From Lithodes maja (taxonomy: Eukaryota; Arthropoda; Malacostraca; Decapoda; Lithodidae), in the NCBI GenBank assembly GCA_037953745.1, contig JBAKBP010004413.1:62001-126000 (forward strand): a DNA stretch of 64,000 bases. The letters run 5' to 3'. Below the pieces are notes generated by a model. That model was not told the DNA's origin. It was given only the letters and a program-made list of their open reading frames with translations, and made no database searches. The position numbers and the translations under genes are program-made. This document shows positions 55,138 through 64,000 of this stretch, in pieces (position 1 is the first letter of the stretch; each line of letters opens with the position of its first letter).

Positions 55138-57110
55138 TGGAAGGAACATAATAATTGATATTGGTTCAGGGGTAATTTATCGAGAGGACTTCCCTAGTGG
55201 TTAAGGCCCCATTAATTGCTCTTTCCATTCACATATGCATAGCCTACGTGAGTTGCAGTTGGGATGTGTGTACATGCTTAGATTGATATGCAGGATTCGA
55301 AGTTGCATAATAAATCGTATGCAGTGTCCACCATTCTTTAACTGTCTTCGTGGTGCGATGCATAAGGTGTTGATTTTCGGTGTGAGCATCCTGGATTCGA
55401 ATCCACGGACTGCCACATGTGTTTGTAAATTTCATTAATCGATTTTAGGAGTATAGTTGGTTGTTGGAAGGAACATAATAATTGATATTGGTTCAGGGGT
55501 AATTTATCGAGAGGACTTCCCTAGTGGTTAAGGCCCCATTAATTGCTCTTTCCATTCACATATGCATAGCCTACGTGAGTTGCAGTTGGGATGTGTGTAC
55601 ATGCTTAGATTGATATGCAGGATTCGAAGTTGCATAATAAATCGTATGCAGTGTCCACCATTCTTTAACTGTCTTCGTGGTGCGATGCATAAGGTGTTGA
55701 TTTTCGGTGTGAGCATCCTGGATTCGAATCCACGGACTGCCACATGTGTTTGTAAATTTCATTAATCGATTTTAGGAGTATAGTTGGTTGTTGGAAGGAA
55801 CATAATAATTGATATTGGTTCAGGGGTAATTTATCGAGAGGACTTCCCTAGTGGTTAAGGCCCCATTAATTGCTCTTTCCATTCACATATGCATAGCCTA
55901 CGTGAGTTGCAGTTGGGATGTGTGTACATGCTTAGATTGATATGCAGGATTCGAAGTTGCATAATAAATCGTATGCAGTGTCCACCATTCTTTAACTGTC
56001 TTCGTGGTGCGATGCATAAGGTGTTGATTTTCGGTGTGAGCATCCTGGATTCGAATCCACGGACTGCCACATGTGTTTGTAAATTTCATTAATCGATTTT
56101 AGGAGTATAGTTGGTTGTTGGAAGGAACATAATAATTGATATTGGTTCAGGGGTAATTTATCGAGAGGACTTCCCTAGTGGTTAAGGCCCCATTAATTGC
56201 TCTTTCCATTCACATATGCATAGCCTACGTGAGTTGCAGTTGGGATGTGTGTACATGCTTAGATTGATATGCAGGATTCGAAGTTGCATAATAAATCGTA
56301 TGCAGTGTCCACCATTCTTTAACTGTCTTCGTGGTGCGATGCATAAGGTGTTGATTTTCGCTGTGAGCATCCTGGATTCGAATCCACGGACTGCCACATG
56401 TGTTTGTAAATTTCATTAATCGATTTTAGGAGTATAGTTGGTTGTTGGAAGGAACATAATAATTGATATTGGTTCAGGGGTAATTTATCGAGAGGACTTC
56501 CCTAGTGGTTAAGGCCCCATTAATTGCTCTTTCCATTCACATATGCATAGCCTACGTGAGTTGCAGTTGGGATGTGTGTACATGCTTAGATTGATATGCA
56601 GGATTCGAAGTTGCATAATAAATCGTATGCAGTGTCCACCATTCTTTAACTGTCTTCGTGGTGCGATGCATAAGGTGTTGATTTTCGGTGTGAGCATCCT
56701 GGATTCGAATCCACGGACTGCCACATGTGTTTGTAAATTTCATTAATCGATTTTAGGAGTATAGTTGGTTGTTGGAAGGAACATAATAATTGATATTGGT
56801 TCAGGGGTAATTTATCGAGAGGACTTCCCTAGTGGTTAAGGCCCCATTAATTGCTCTTTCCATTCACATATGCATAGCCTACGTGAGTTGCAGTTGGGAT
56901 GTGTGTACATGCTTAGATTGATATGCAGGATTCGAAGTTGCATAATAAATCGTATGCAGTGTCCACCATTCTTTAACTGTCTTCGTGGTGCGATGCATAA
57001 GGTGTTGATTTTCGGTGTGAGCATCCTGGATTCGAATCCACGGACTGCCACATGTGTTTGTAAATTTCATTAATCGATTTTAGGAGTATAGTTGGTTGTT
57101 GGAAGGAACA
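55138..57110 (+). repeat. Six tandem 327 bp units with tRNA-like segment
   Basis: Six copies at exact 327 bp spacing, almost identical (one visible G/C change, near 56360). Plus strand carries TTCGTGGTGCGATGC and the B box GATTCGAATCC. It is the same unit as at 28262-29885 but in opposite orientation and more uniform. It interrupts the 22 bp satellite inside intron 13. Confidence 0.95.
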
Positions 57111-57356
57111 TAATAGTATAATAACACATCAAATATAGTATAATAACACATCAAATATAGTATAATAACACATCAAATATAGTATAATAACACATCAAAT
57201 ATAGTATAATAACACATCAAATATAGTATAATAACACATCAAATATAGTATAATAACACATCAAATATAGTATAATAACACATCAAATATAGTATAATAA
57301 CACATCAAATATAGTATAATAACACATCAAATATAGTATAATAACACATCAAATAT
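57111..57356. repeat. 22 bp satellite, right block
   Basis: About eleven copies of the same unit as the left block. Confidence 0.95.
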
Positions 57357-57457
57357 ATCAGGTAAAGATGATAGCAACCTAAAAATACTAATTTTTTGAG
57401 CTAGGTTTTCAGCGAACATTTGATTTTGACTGTACATCTCGGTGGAATTGAAAATGA

Positions 57458-57793
57458 TTAAGGGGAGATGTCCACTTGAGGGATTTTTTTCTTGACTCCT
57501 TTCTCCCTCATGTTTAGCCCCATTGTTTATCTAATTTTAAGACGTTTACCCCATTATTTTGACTATTTTAAGAACTTTCAACCCATTTCTGTCAATTTTA
57601 AAACCTTTCGTGCCATTTAGGTGTCGATTTTATCCTGGCGAGCGATAGCGAGCCTGTAATTTAAGAGGAACCAGCTTTCAGCCGGGACATTTTTCTACCG
57701 AAAAATGTACAAATTTATCTTGAAAGGGGCTCAAGTGGGTGTAATCTTAAGCTTGAAGGATATCTAGGGACCAAACTAAAAACCTCCCCTTAA
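57458..57793. mobile_element. Family-B MITE
   Basis: TTAA at both ends, plus orientation. It ends 36 nt before exon 14. Confidence 0.85.
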
Positions 57794-57829
57794 GTCTTAA
57801 TAAACATTCGTCCTGATATCCTCTCTAAG

Positions 57830-58032
57830 GGTGGAACATAACGAGTCGGCACGGAAGCGGTGGGGCTGGAGTGAACGGGCCCAACACAGTGGAGGTGGCC
57901 GAAGGAGGCGCTGTAGGAGGAGGAACCTCAAACAAGTGTATCGTGCTCAAGGACACCTTCCCCGTGGACCCCAGCAGTGACGAACAGGAGGGTATCCGAT
58001 CCACTGCCCCGGCTGAGTATTTCTTTTGGCAG
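57830..58032 (+). CDS. Exon 14: C-type-lectin-like, Gly-rich insertion
   Basis: Acceptor GATATCCTCTCTAAG, donor CAG|GTATAG, phase 1 in, 0 out. WNITSRHGSGGAGVNGPN and AEGGAVGGGTSNKC form a glycine-rich loop not usual in the fold; CIVLKDTF and AEYFFWQ resume the final strands. One N-glycosylation motif (NIT) is visible. Confidence 0.85.
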
Positions 58033-58113
58033 GTATAGTGGTGAAAATAATGTAATTTAAGGAACCTATAGCCGGTTTTTTTTAAGTTAGCGAAACATTG
58101 ACCCATCCCCATC

Positions 58114-58435
58114 TTAAGGGAGGATTTTAGTTTGTTCTCTAGACCTCTATCAAGCTTAAAAAAACACTCCTAAGACCCTTCTAGATAAATTTGTACATTT
58201 TTCGATAGAATAATATCCTGGCCGAAGGCCGATTCTTCCAAAATTATAGGGTCGCTGACGCTCGCCAGGATAAATTGACACCTAAATGGCACGAAAATCT
58301 TAAAATTGAGAAAGAATGGGGCGAAAAGTCATAAAATTGCCAAACTAATGCAGTGAACGTCTTAGATTCTTAAAACTAATGGGGCTAAGCATGAGAGAGA
58401 AGGGGGTGTAGAAGAACGACATAACCTCCCCTTAA
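58114..58435. mobile_element. Family-B MITE, reverse
   Basis: TTAA flanks at 58114 and 58432, reversed core GGTCGCTGACGCTCGCC. Confidence 0.8.
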
Positions 58436-58533
58436 GTGCTCCTCCTCATATGGTGTTTATCCTCATTCAGGTATAGCGGTGGTGTGCAGATCATAACCGG
58501 AGTTCATTCTCGCTTATATCCTGTCTTTATAGG

Positions 58534-58984
58534 TACAGTCGGCCAAAACAAAAATTAAATAAATAAAAAAATAAAGCCGGTATCACACGAGAGCTTTTAT
58601 AGTCAACATTCGATAACAACATTTTTCTGGCAACATTTCTGGAATTGTTTGCACTGGTATCGGACACTAGTATGATGGTAGATGAATTTAAGTAACCAAC
58701 ATAGTTTAAATGGTGACTTCATAAGCTGCCAGACCAGTGTTGAGGATAAATGTTGAGGACAAAAGCGCTCGTGTGATACCGGCTTTAACTGATGTCACGG
58801 CACCAACTACATTTCGATCAATAATTGGTATCAGCACAATCTAACCATTAATTCATCGTTTCGAGAGAGATATACAACCATATGTCTATCTTTACACCCT
58901 ATTCAACATCTGACAGACATTAATACAGCACACAGCGAGCAAAACGTAATGACAGCGGAGACACGAGTTATTTGGCCAACTGTA
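58534..58984. mobile_element. Mariner-type MITE with a second MITE nested inside
   Basis: Outer ends TACAGTCGGCCAAA and TTTGGCCAACTGTA. The inner element 58573-58787 has inverted ends AAAGCCGGTATCACACGAG and CTCGTGTGATACCGGCTTT and sits between TA dinucleotides. Confidence 0.8.
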
Positions 58985-59260
58985 CGCCAGACATCCCGAC
59001 CCCAACCTCTCATAACTCAAAAAGGACTTCAGTAATCGAGCTATTATAGAGTCAGCCAGGGAATATGTAGGAGATTTGCAGCCTATTTGCTCTAGCCTCT
59101 TTTGAGTTAAGGAGGTTAGGGGTTACGATTTTTGGCCTACGTATACTGAATGGACTATAGGCTCTGAATAATGCCAAGTACAAGATTATTTAAAGTTTGA
59201 ATACCTGAACCAATATATCACAATAACGGGATCAGGGTAGGGGCGGGAGAGTTTCTGTTG

Positions 59261-60129
59261 TTAAGGGGAGATCTCCACTTGAGGGATTTTGTTCTTGACC
59301 CCTTTCTCCCTCATGTTTAGCCCTATTGCTTTTGATATTATAAAACGTTTGCCCCATTAGTTTAGAGATTTTAAGAACTTCCACCCCATTTTAAGACCTT
59401 TCGTGTCATTCAGGTGTCGATTTTATCCTGGCGAGCGATAGCGAGCCTGTAATTCAAGAGGAACCGGCCTGCGGCCGGGACATTTTTCTACCGAAAAATG
59501 TACCAATTTATCTTGAAAAGGGGTCTAGGGGGTGTAATTTTAAGCTTGATGGAGGTCTAGGGAACAAACTAGAAACCTCCCCTTAACCCATACAGTACCA
59601 GGGACGTCCTTGCCATCACATTCTGGCAACTATTAGACGATTGTATTCAGCCTAGGAAGGACCTCTAGCAATAATAAGGCCTCAAACTATCACAACCAAC
59701 CCTTTTAACTACCACACATCCTTCCTAAGCTGCATAATATCGTCTAAATATAGCTAGAATAAAATATAACACCCGTCGCTGGTACTCAAAGGTGTTAAGG
59801 GGATATTTCCACTTGAGGGACTTTTTTCTTGACCCCTTTCTCCATCATGTCTAGCCCCATTGCTCCTGAGATTTTAAGACGTTTGCCCCATTAGTTTGGT
59901 GATTTTAAGAATTTCCGACCCATTCTGTCAATTTTAAGACCTTTCGTGCCATTTAGGTGTCGATTTTATCCTGGCGAGCGATAGCGAGCCTGTAATTTAA
60001 GAGTAACCGGCCTTCGGCCGGAACATTTTTCTACCGAAAAATTTACAAATTTATCTTAAAAGGGGTTCGAGGGGGTGCAATTTTAAGATTGCTGGAGGAG
60101 TAGGAAACAAACTAAAAATCTCCCCTTAA
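59261..60129. mobile_element. Chain of three MITEs: B-A-B
   Basis: Family B 59261-59586, family A 59583-59798, family B 59795-60129. Neighbours share single TTAA sites, so each insertion used the TTAA of the previous one. Confidence 0.88.
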
Positions 60130-60313
60130 GGTATTTAACTTGGAAGGTGGGAAGGAACATTGTATTTATCGTGTATGTGTATTTGTTCCCTTGATAAATA
60201 ACTCATCTGATACCAAACTGTTAATACCAAAGGCAAAATACTTCGAATATACCCAATGATTTTATATATATACCTTTTTCGTCCCCTGTTTACACCTTTG
60301 ATTTTCCTTTCAG

Positions 60314-60371
60314 CTCGTGGATTGTTCAGCGAAACTCCATTATGTGTGTGAGCGAGACATGCTTGACGTTG
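60314..60371 (+). CDS. Exon 15: end of C-type-lectin-like domain
   Basis: Acceptor GATTTTCCTTTCAG, donor G|GTAAGA, phase 0 in, 1 out. VDCSAKLHYVCE is the usual closing motif with the last two cysteines. Confidence 0.9.
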
Positions 60372-60426
60372 GTAAGATTACATTTTGGTCTTGTGTTATC
60401 AGCTGTAATGATATAGATAATTCAAC

Positions 60427-60484
60427 ATAGATAGATAGATAGATAGATAGACAGACAGATAGATAGATAGATAGATAGATAGAT
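60427..60484. repeat. (GATA)n microsatellite
   Basis: TAGA tetranucleotide run with two CAGA variants. Confidence 0.95.
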
Positions 60485-60518
60485 TATATGTCTACAAATT
60501 TAGAAAGATTGATTTCTT

Positions 60519-60948
60519 ACCTATACAGTATATCATTTTCATTTTATTCCAGCTGTGTTTAGACGATTTTGTGAAGTTTAAGAAGGATCTGTGGTAGTAT
60601 AAAGGGTTAAGTGACATAGTTCGAAGCCTGTTAATTGCTGGAGACCCTTTTTATAACTGAATAAAATCGTCTAACAGTAATCAGAATAAAGTAAAAAATT
60701 ACGTCGCCGGTACAGAAGGGGTTAATATACTGATATATATTAACCCCTTGAAGCTCTGACGCGTTTTAGCAGTATATTTTGGCTATCATTAGACGATTTT
60801 ATGCAGCTCAGGAAGGATCTGTGAGTATTAAAAGGGTAACGAATCTCTCAATCAACCCTCTGACTTCCATATACCCTTCCTAATCTGAATAAAATCGTCA
60901 AATAATTACCAGAAAAAACAAATGCGTATTGGAGCTTGAAAGGGTTAA
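60519..60948. mobile_element. Two family-A MITEs
   Basis: 60519-60724 (left end decayed) and 60740-60948 (TTAACCCCTTGAAGCTCTGACG to GGAGCTTGAAAGGGTTAA). The second ends 12 nt before exon 16. Confidence 0.8.
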
Positions 60949-60960
60949 TCCATTTTCTAG

Positions 60961-61177
60961 GTTGTATCGAGGGTCGTGGCGAGACTTACACCGGGTCCGC
61001 CAACGTGACTCAGGAGGGTGCCCCTTGCCTGGCCTGGGACGCCCCTCAGCTACAACAGAAGGTGGTGACGGGGGGGCTTCAGGGACTCACTCTCAACCAC
61101 TGTGCTAACCCAGACGCTGACGACGCCCCTTGGTGCTTTACCGAACAGGCCAAGGCTTCTTACTGTGATATTCCCAG
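60961..61177 (+). CDS. Exon 16: kringle domain
   Basis: Acceptor CCATTTTCTAG, donor AG|GTTAGC, phase 1 in, 2 out. CIEGRGETYTG, PCLAWD, LNHCANPDADDAPWCFT and YCDIP are the classic kringle blocks; the sixth cysteine is the first whole codon of exon 17. Length 73 residues against about 80 usually. Kringles bind proteins or peptides in secreted proteases. Confidence 0.95.
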
Positions 61178-61295
61178 GTTAGCAGTAGTGTGGTTTTATG
61201 AGAATAGCTTTCTACTTTGATATTCCCACGTTAGCATAAAGCCATATGACGTTTACCTTCATTCTGTCTATATTTCAAGTAGTCTCGATTTCCAG

Positions 61296-61434
61296 ATGTG
61301 AGAGGACAGCAGAGGAAGAGGAGGAGGAGACAGTGACGGAGGTATCCACGGTGATCCCCTGTGGTAGTGACAAGTTCCAGTGTACCACCGGGGGGGCCTG
61401 TATACACAAGGAGTGGCACTGTGATGGACAGATG
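61296..61434 (+). CDS. Exon 17: kringle end, Glu linker, LDLa start
   Basis: Acceptor TCGATTTCCAG, donor ATG|GTGGGT, phase 2 in, 0 out. It opens with the last kringle cysteine, then six Glu in a row, then PCGSDKFQCTTGGACI and WHCDGQM of an LDL-receptor class A repeat. Confidence 0.93.
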
Positions 61435-61574
61435 GTGGGTTGATTGAAACGACTTTCTAGGGTTTGTTTGTGTTTTTACTTAACCCATACAGTGCCAGCG
61501 AAATGGAAATTTTTGTACTCTCTTGTGTCAGCAGATTTGTTTTTATATTTACTATCATGTTTTTGGTTGGATGA

Positions 61575-61738
61575 AGTCCCTAGCGTTGAATATAAAGAAT
61601 AAACATTTGGTTGGATGAAGTCCCTAGCGTTGAATATAAAGAATAAACATTTGGTTGGATGAAGTCCCTAGCGTTGAATATAAAGAATAAATATTTGGTT
61701 GGATGAAGTCCCTAGCGTTGAATATAAAGAATAAACAG
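61575..61738. repeat. 43-44 bp tandem repeat, four copies
   Basis: Copies of TTGGTTGGATGAAGTCCCTA followed by GCGTTGAATATAAAGAATAA. Confidence 0.95.
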
Positions 61739-61864
61739 TTCTGAGTAGTTTCTGAATCCTTTCTTGAATAAAGTTATCTAATGCCATTTAGAGTTAAATA
61801 TTTCAATGAGACATTTTATTTTATGCTATAAAGGCTAAGCCTCCCACCAACCTCTCTTCTCCAG

Positions 61865-62043
61865 GACTGTGAGGACGGGAGTGACGAACAAGGGTGTCGG
61901 AGTTACAGCGGAGAGTTCAACAAGGTGCCCGGGGTGAAGCTAACGGGCCGGGAGGTGGAGAAGTGGCTGTACACCTTAAAGACCACCTGTGCGGCCCGGT
62001 GTGTGCAGGCCAAGACCTTCACCTGTATGTCCTTCAACCATCA
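61865..62043 (+). CDS. Exon 18: LDLa end and PAN/apple-like start
   Basis: Acceptor TCTCTTCTCCAG, donor CA|GTGAGT, phase 0 in, 2 out. DCEDGSDEQGC is the calcium-binding end of the LDLa repeat. A PAN/apple-like domain follows (GVKLTGREVEKWLYTLKTTC, RCVQAKTFTCMSFNH). Confidence 0.9.
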
Positions 62044-62069
62044 GTGAGTTGGGGGGTGTGCTTGCATAC

Positions 62070-62413
62070 TTAAGGGAAGATGGTCTGTTTTCTGATCCCC
62101 CTTCATTCTCATTCTTAGCCCCTTTAGTTTTCAGATTTTAAGACGTTCGGCCCATTAGTTTGGCGATTCTATGATCTTTTGCCCATTTTCTGTGTCAATA
62201 TCAGACTTTTCCTGGCATTTAGGTGTCGATCTTTTCCTGGCGAGCAAGAGCGAGCCTGTAATTTAAGAGGAACTGGTCTTCGGCCGGGATATTTTTATAT
62301 CGACAAATGTACAAATTTATCTTGAAAGATTTTTTTTTTTTTTTTTTTTTTTTTTAAAGCTTGATGGAGGCCTAGGGAGGAAACTAAAAAAAAATATAAC
62401 AAAGACCCCTTAA
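62070..62413. mobile_element. Family-B MITE with poly-T
   Basis: TTAA at both ends, 26 nt after the exon 18 donor, with a T run at 62331-62355. Confidence 0.75.
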
Positions 62414-62545
62414 AACAGGACTTCAGAGGCTATCAACCCTACTGGATTATTAAGCCAGCTCACTGTACTGTAAGTCAAGAAGAATGGTTTCAGACTTTCA
62501 GGACTGGAGCCTCTTATCGAGAACTCACGTCCCTTTGACGGTGGT
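62414..62545 (-). repeat. Dispersed repeat, inverted copy
   Basis: Reverse of the GGACTGGAGTTCTCG / GGGTTGATAGCC repeat. Confidence 0.7.
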
Positions 62546-62593
62546 ATGCGATCCGTACCCTGTGTTTTGGGTTGACTAAATCTGCTACGAAGC

Positions 62594-62919
62594 TTAAGGG
62601 AAGGTATTTAGTTTGTTCCCTAGACCTCCATCAAGCTTAAAATTACACCCCCTTGAGTCCCTTTCAAGATAAATTTGTAAATTTTTCGGTAGAAAAATTT
62701 CCCGGCCGAAGGCCGGTTCCTCTTAAATTACAGGCTCGCTATCGCTCGCCAGGATAAAATCGACACCTGAATTGCACGAAAGGTCTTAATATGGGGTGAA
62801 AGTTCTTAAAATCGCTAAACTAATGGGGCAAACGTTTTATAATATCAAAAGCAATGGGGCTAAACATGAAGGAGAAAGGGGTCAAGACAAAAATCCCTCA
62901 AGTGGAGATCTCCCCTTAA
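62594..62919. mobile_element. Family-B MITE, reverse
   Basis: TTAAGGGAAGGTATTTAG to AGATCTCCCCTTAA with the full core in reverse. Confidence 0.85.
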
Positions 62920-63285
62920 TCATCACATGCTAACACTTATAACAAAAAACAAAAACAAAATCTTAGCTATACAGTAGTCTTGTTTTTTTGTTTTTTTCGG
63001 CTGACGATAAATGCCTACGTCTCCATTTTGATCACTCCGCTATTATGCAAAGTGTGTAGCGAAATCTGTTGTTGATAATGACAACTTGGCACTAATGTAA
63101 AGCAGAGACACGTTAGTTTCTTATTTTTCCGTTAGTTATCGAGAGATCAAATGGTAATAAATCCGAGTATACAGTAGACCATGCCACTGTTAATATATAT
63201 TTTCCGTATCACCTTTACCCTGCCTCCACCCATAACTCGAGTCAGATCCAACTAACCTTCCTTACTTCTTCTTCTTCTTCTTCAG

Positions 63286-63445
63286 GCAGAATTCGGAGAC
63301 GTGCATCCTGTGTGACAGTACAGTGGGTCGGTCTGGAGGGAAGGAGAGTGTGGCAGGCTGGGACCACTACGAACATAACACCCGAGCCCTTAACTGCTCC
63401 AATAAGTTCGTGTGTGCGGACGGCAAGTGTTTGGATAATATTCAG
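63286..63445 (+). CDS. Exon 19: PAN/apple end, second LDLa start
   Basis: Acceptor CTTCTTCTTCTTCAG, donor CAG|GTACAT, phase 2 in, 0 out. TCILCDSTVG and GWDHYEHNT close the PAN-like domain. CSNKFVCADGKCLDNIQ begins a second LDLa repeat whose other half must be on a later exon outside the window. Confidence 0.88.
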
Positions 63446-63566
63446 GTACATATCTTATAATACAGAATATGATGTCAGTAATCATTAACTTAAGATAGCT
63501 AACTTAAGATGATCGTTAGGTTAGCTGTACAATAATTTCAATATATCGAGAACAACTCAAGACTCA

Positions 63567-63627
63567 AGCCCTTAACTGTTCCAAGAAAATCGAGTGTGTG
63601 GATGGTAAGTGTTTGGATAATATTCAG
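63567..63627 (+). pseudogene. Partial duplicate of exon 19 end
   Basis: ALNC, CVDGKCLDNIQ and a donor-like CAG|GTGAAG repeat the exon 19 end 182 bp downstream. No acceptor precedes it, so it is probably a tandem-duplication relic. Confidence 0.7.
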
Positions 63628-63727
63628 GTGAAGATCGTGTGCTTTATAATATTCAACTTTAGATAGCCATACAATTGTTAGGGTAACTATACTATCAAAT
63701 AATATACTGTGATAAACTCAAGACCCA

Positions 63728-64000
63728 AGCCCTTAACCCTTTCAAGCTCCGATGACGCATAGATTTTCTGTTATCTGGCTATTATTAGACAATGTTATTC
63801 AGATTAGGAAGAGTATATGGGAGTCAGAGGGTTAAAAGAGATAGTTTTTACCCTTTTGAGCCACACCCTTCCTTCGTAAGCTGTATAACATCGTGTATTG
63901 ATAGCCAGAAGAAACTGCTAAAAAACGCGTCATAATCCTCAGAGGGTTAATTGCTCATATAGATTTGGTGTGGGGACGGCAAGTATTTGGACACTATTCC
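63728..64000 (+). pseudogene. Third partial exon 19 copy split by a MITE
   Basis: AGCCCTTAAC (63728) is followed by a family-A MITE between TTAA at 63733 and 63947. The copy then resumes with TGCTCATATAG...GACGGCAAGTATTTGG to the window edge. Confidence 0.65.

Larger units (their letters stand above)
30060..63445 (+). other. Gene span: secreted mosaic protein (Tequila/neurotrypsin-like), partial
   Basis: Nineteen exons joined at GT-AG sites keep one frame of 978 codons with no stop. Domain order, numbering the full model: signal peptide 1-25, low-complexity linkers 27-166, CBM14 195-245, RPT linker 246-308, helical linker 309-345, CBM14 373-423, SRCR 447-550, C-type-lectin-like 558-739, kringle 748-820, LDLa 841-876, PAN/apple-like 877-961, start of LDLa from 962. 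Chitin-binding, SRCR and LDLa modules are combined in arthropod Tequila/Sp22D proteases, and kringle plus SRCR in neurotrypsin. The catalytic trypsin domain expected for that group is not in the window. Alternatives are a scavenger-receptor-like lectin or a matrix protein. Confidence 0.8.

Noticed and set aside
63567..63627. A second true LDLa exon
   Set aside because: Sequence and donor resemble exon 19, but no polypyrimidine tract and AG lie upstream, so it is kept only as a duplication relic.

Overview
This window is intron- and repeat-rich animal DNA. Long (TA)n, (CCTA)n and GA tracts, very many transposon copies, and the LINE, Penelope and tRNA-SINE families present suggest a decapod crustacean. 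That assignment rests on repeat style and gene content only; no species marker was recognised. I see no bacterial genes, rRNA genes or CRISPR.

Left part (1-30 kb): almost only mobile DNA. In order: a 2.1 kb foldback hairpin split by a tRNA-derived SINE; a CR1-like LINE fragment on the minus strand; TTAA-flanked miniature elements (MITEs); a complete-looking hAT-type element with its target duplication; 1 kb of GA-rich simple repeat; a nearly full-length RTE-like LINE on the minus strand broken by one stop; a jockey-superfamily LINE on the plus strand; two Penelope-like elements (PLEs) head to head with hammerhead-like motifs; more MITEs; a second jockey-type copy inside an (ATC)n repeat and itself split by a TTAA element; a (TA)n tract; and five tandem 328 bp units carrying a tRNA-like B box.

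Right part (30-64 kb): one plus-strand gene whose exons are spread through repeat-filled introns. I reconstructed 19 exons, two of them only moderately supported, by splice sites, reading phase and protein domains. Every junction keeps frame and the sum is 978 codons. The protein has a signal peptide, low-complexity linkers, a chitin-binding type-2 (CBM14) domain, an Arg-Pro-Thr linker, a short helical linker, a second CBM14 domain, an SRCR domain, a C-type-lectin-like domain, a kringle, an LDL-receptor class A repeat, a PAN/apple-like domain and the start of a second LDLa repeat. It continues past position 64000. The mixture recalls the Tequila/Sp22D/neurotrypsin group of secreted modular serine proteases. 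The protease domain, if there is one, lies outside the window, so this is inference.

Introns: they hold at least three TTAA-flanked MITE families, several placed back to back sharing one TTAA, and five splice acceptors lie within 40 nt of a MITE end. They also hold mariner-like and Harbinger-like palindromes, LINE fragments, a six-unit 327 bp array in opposite orientation to the array at 28 kb, and several minisatellites, at least two of which appear to have grown inside a dispersed element.
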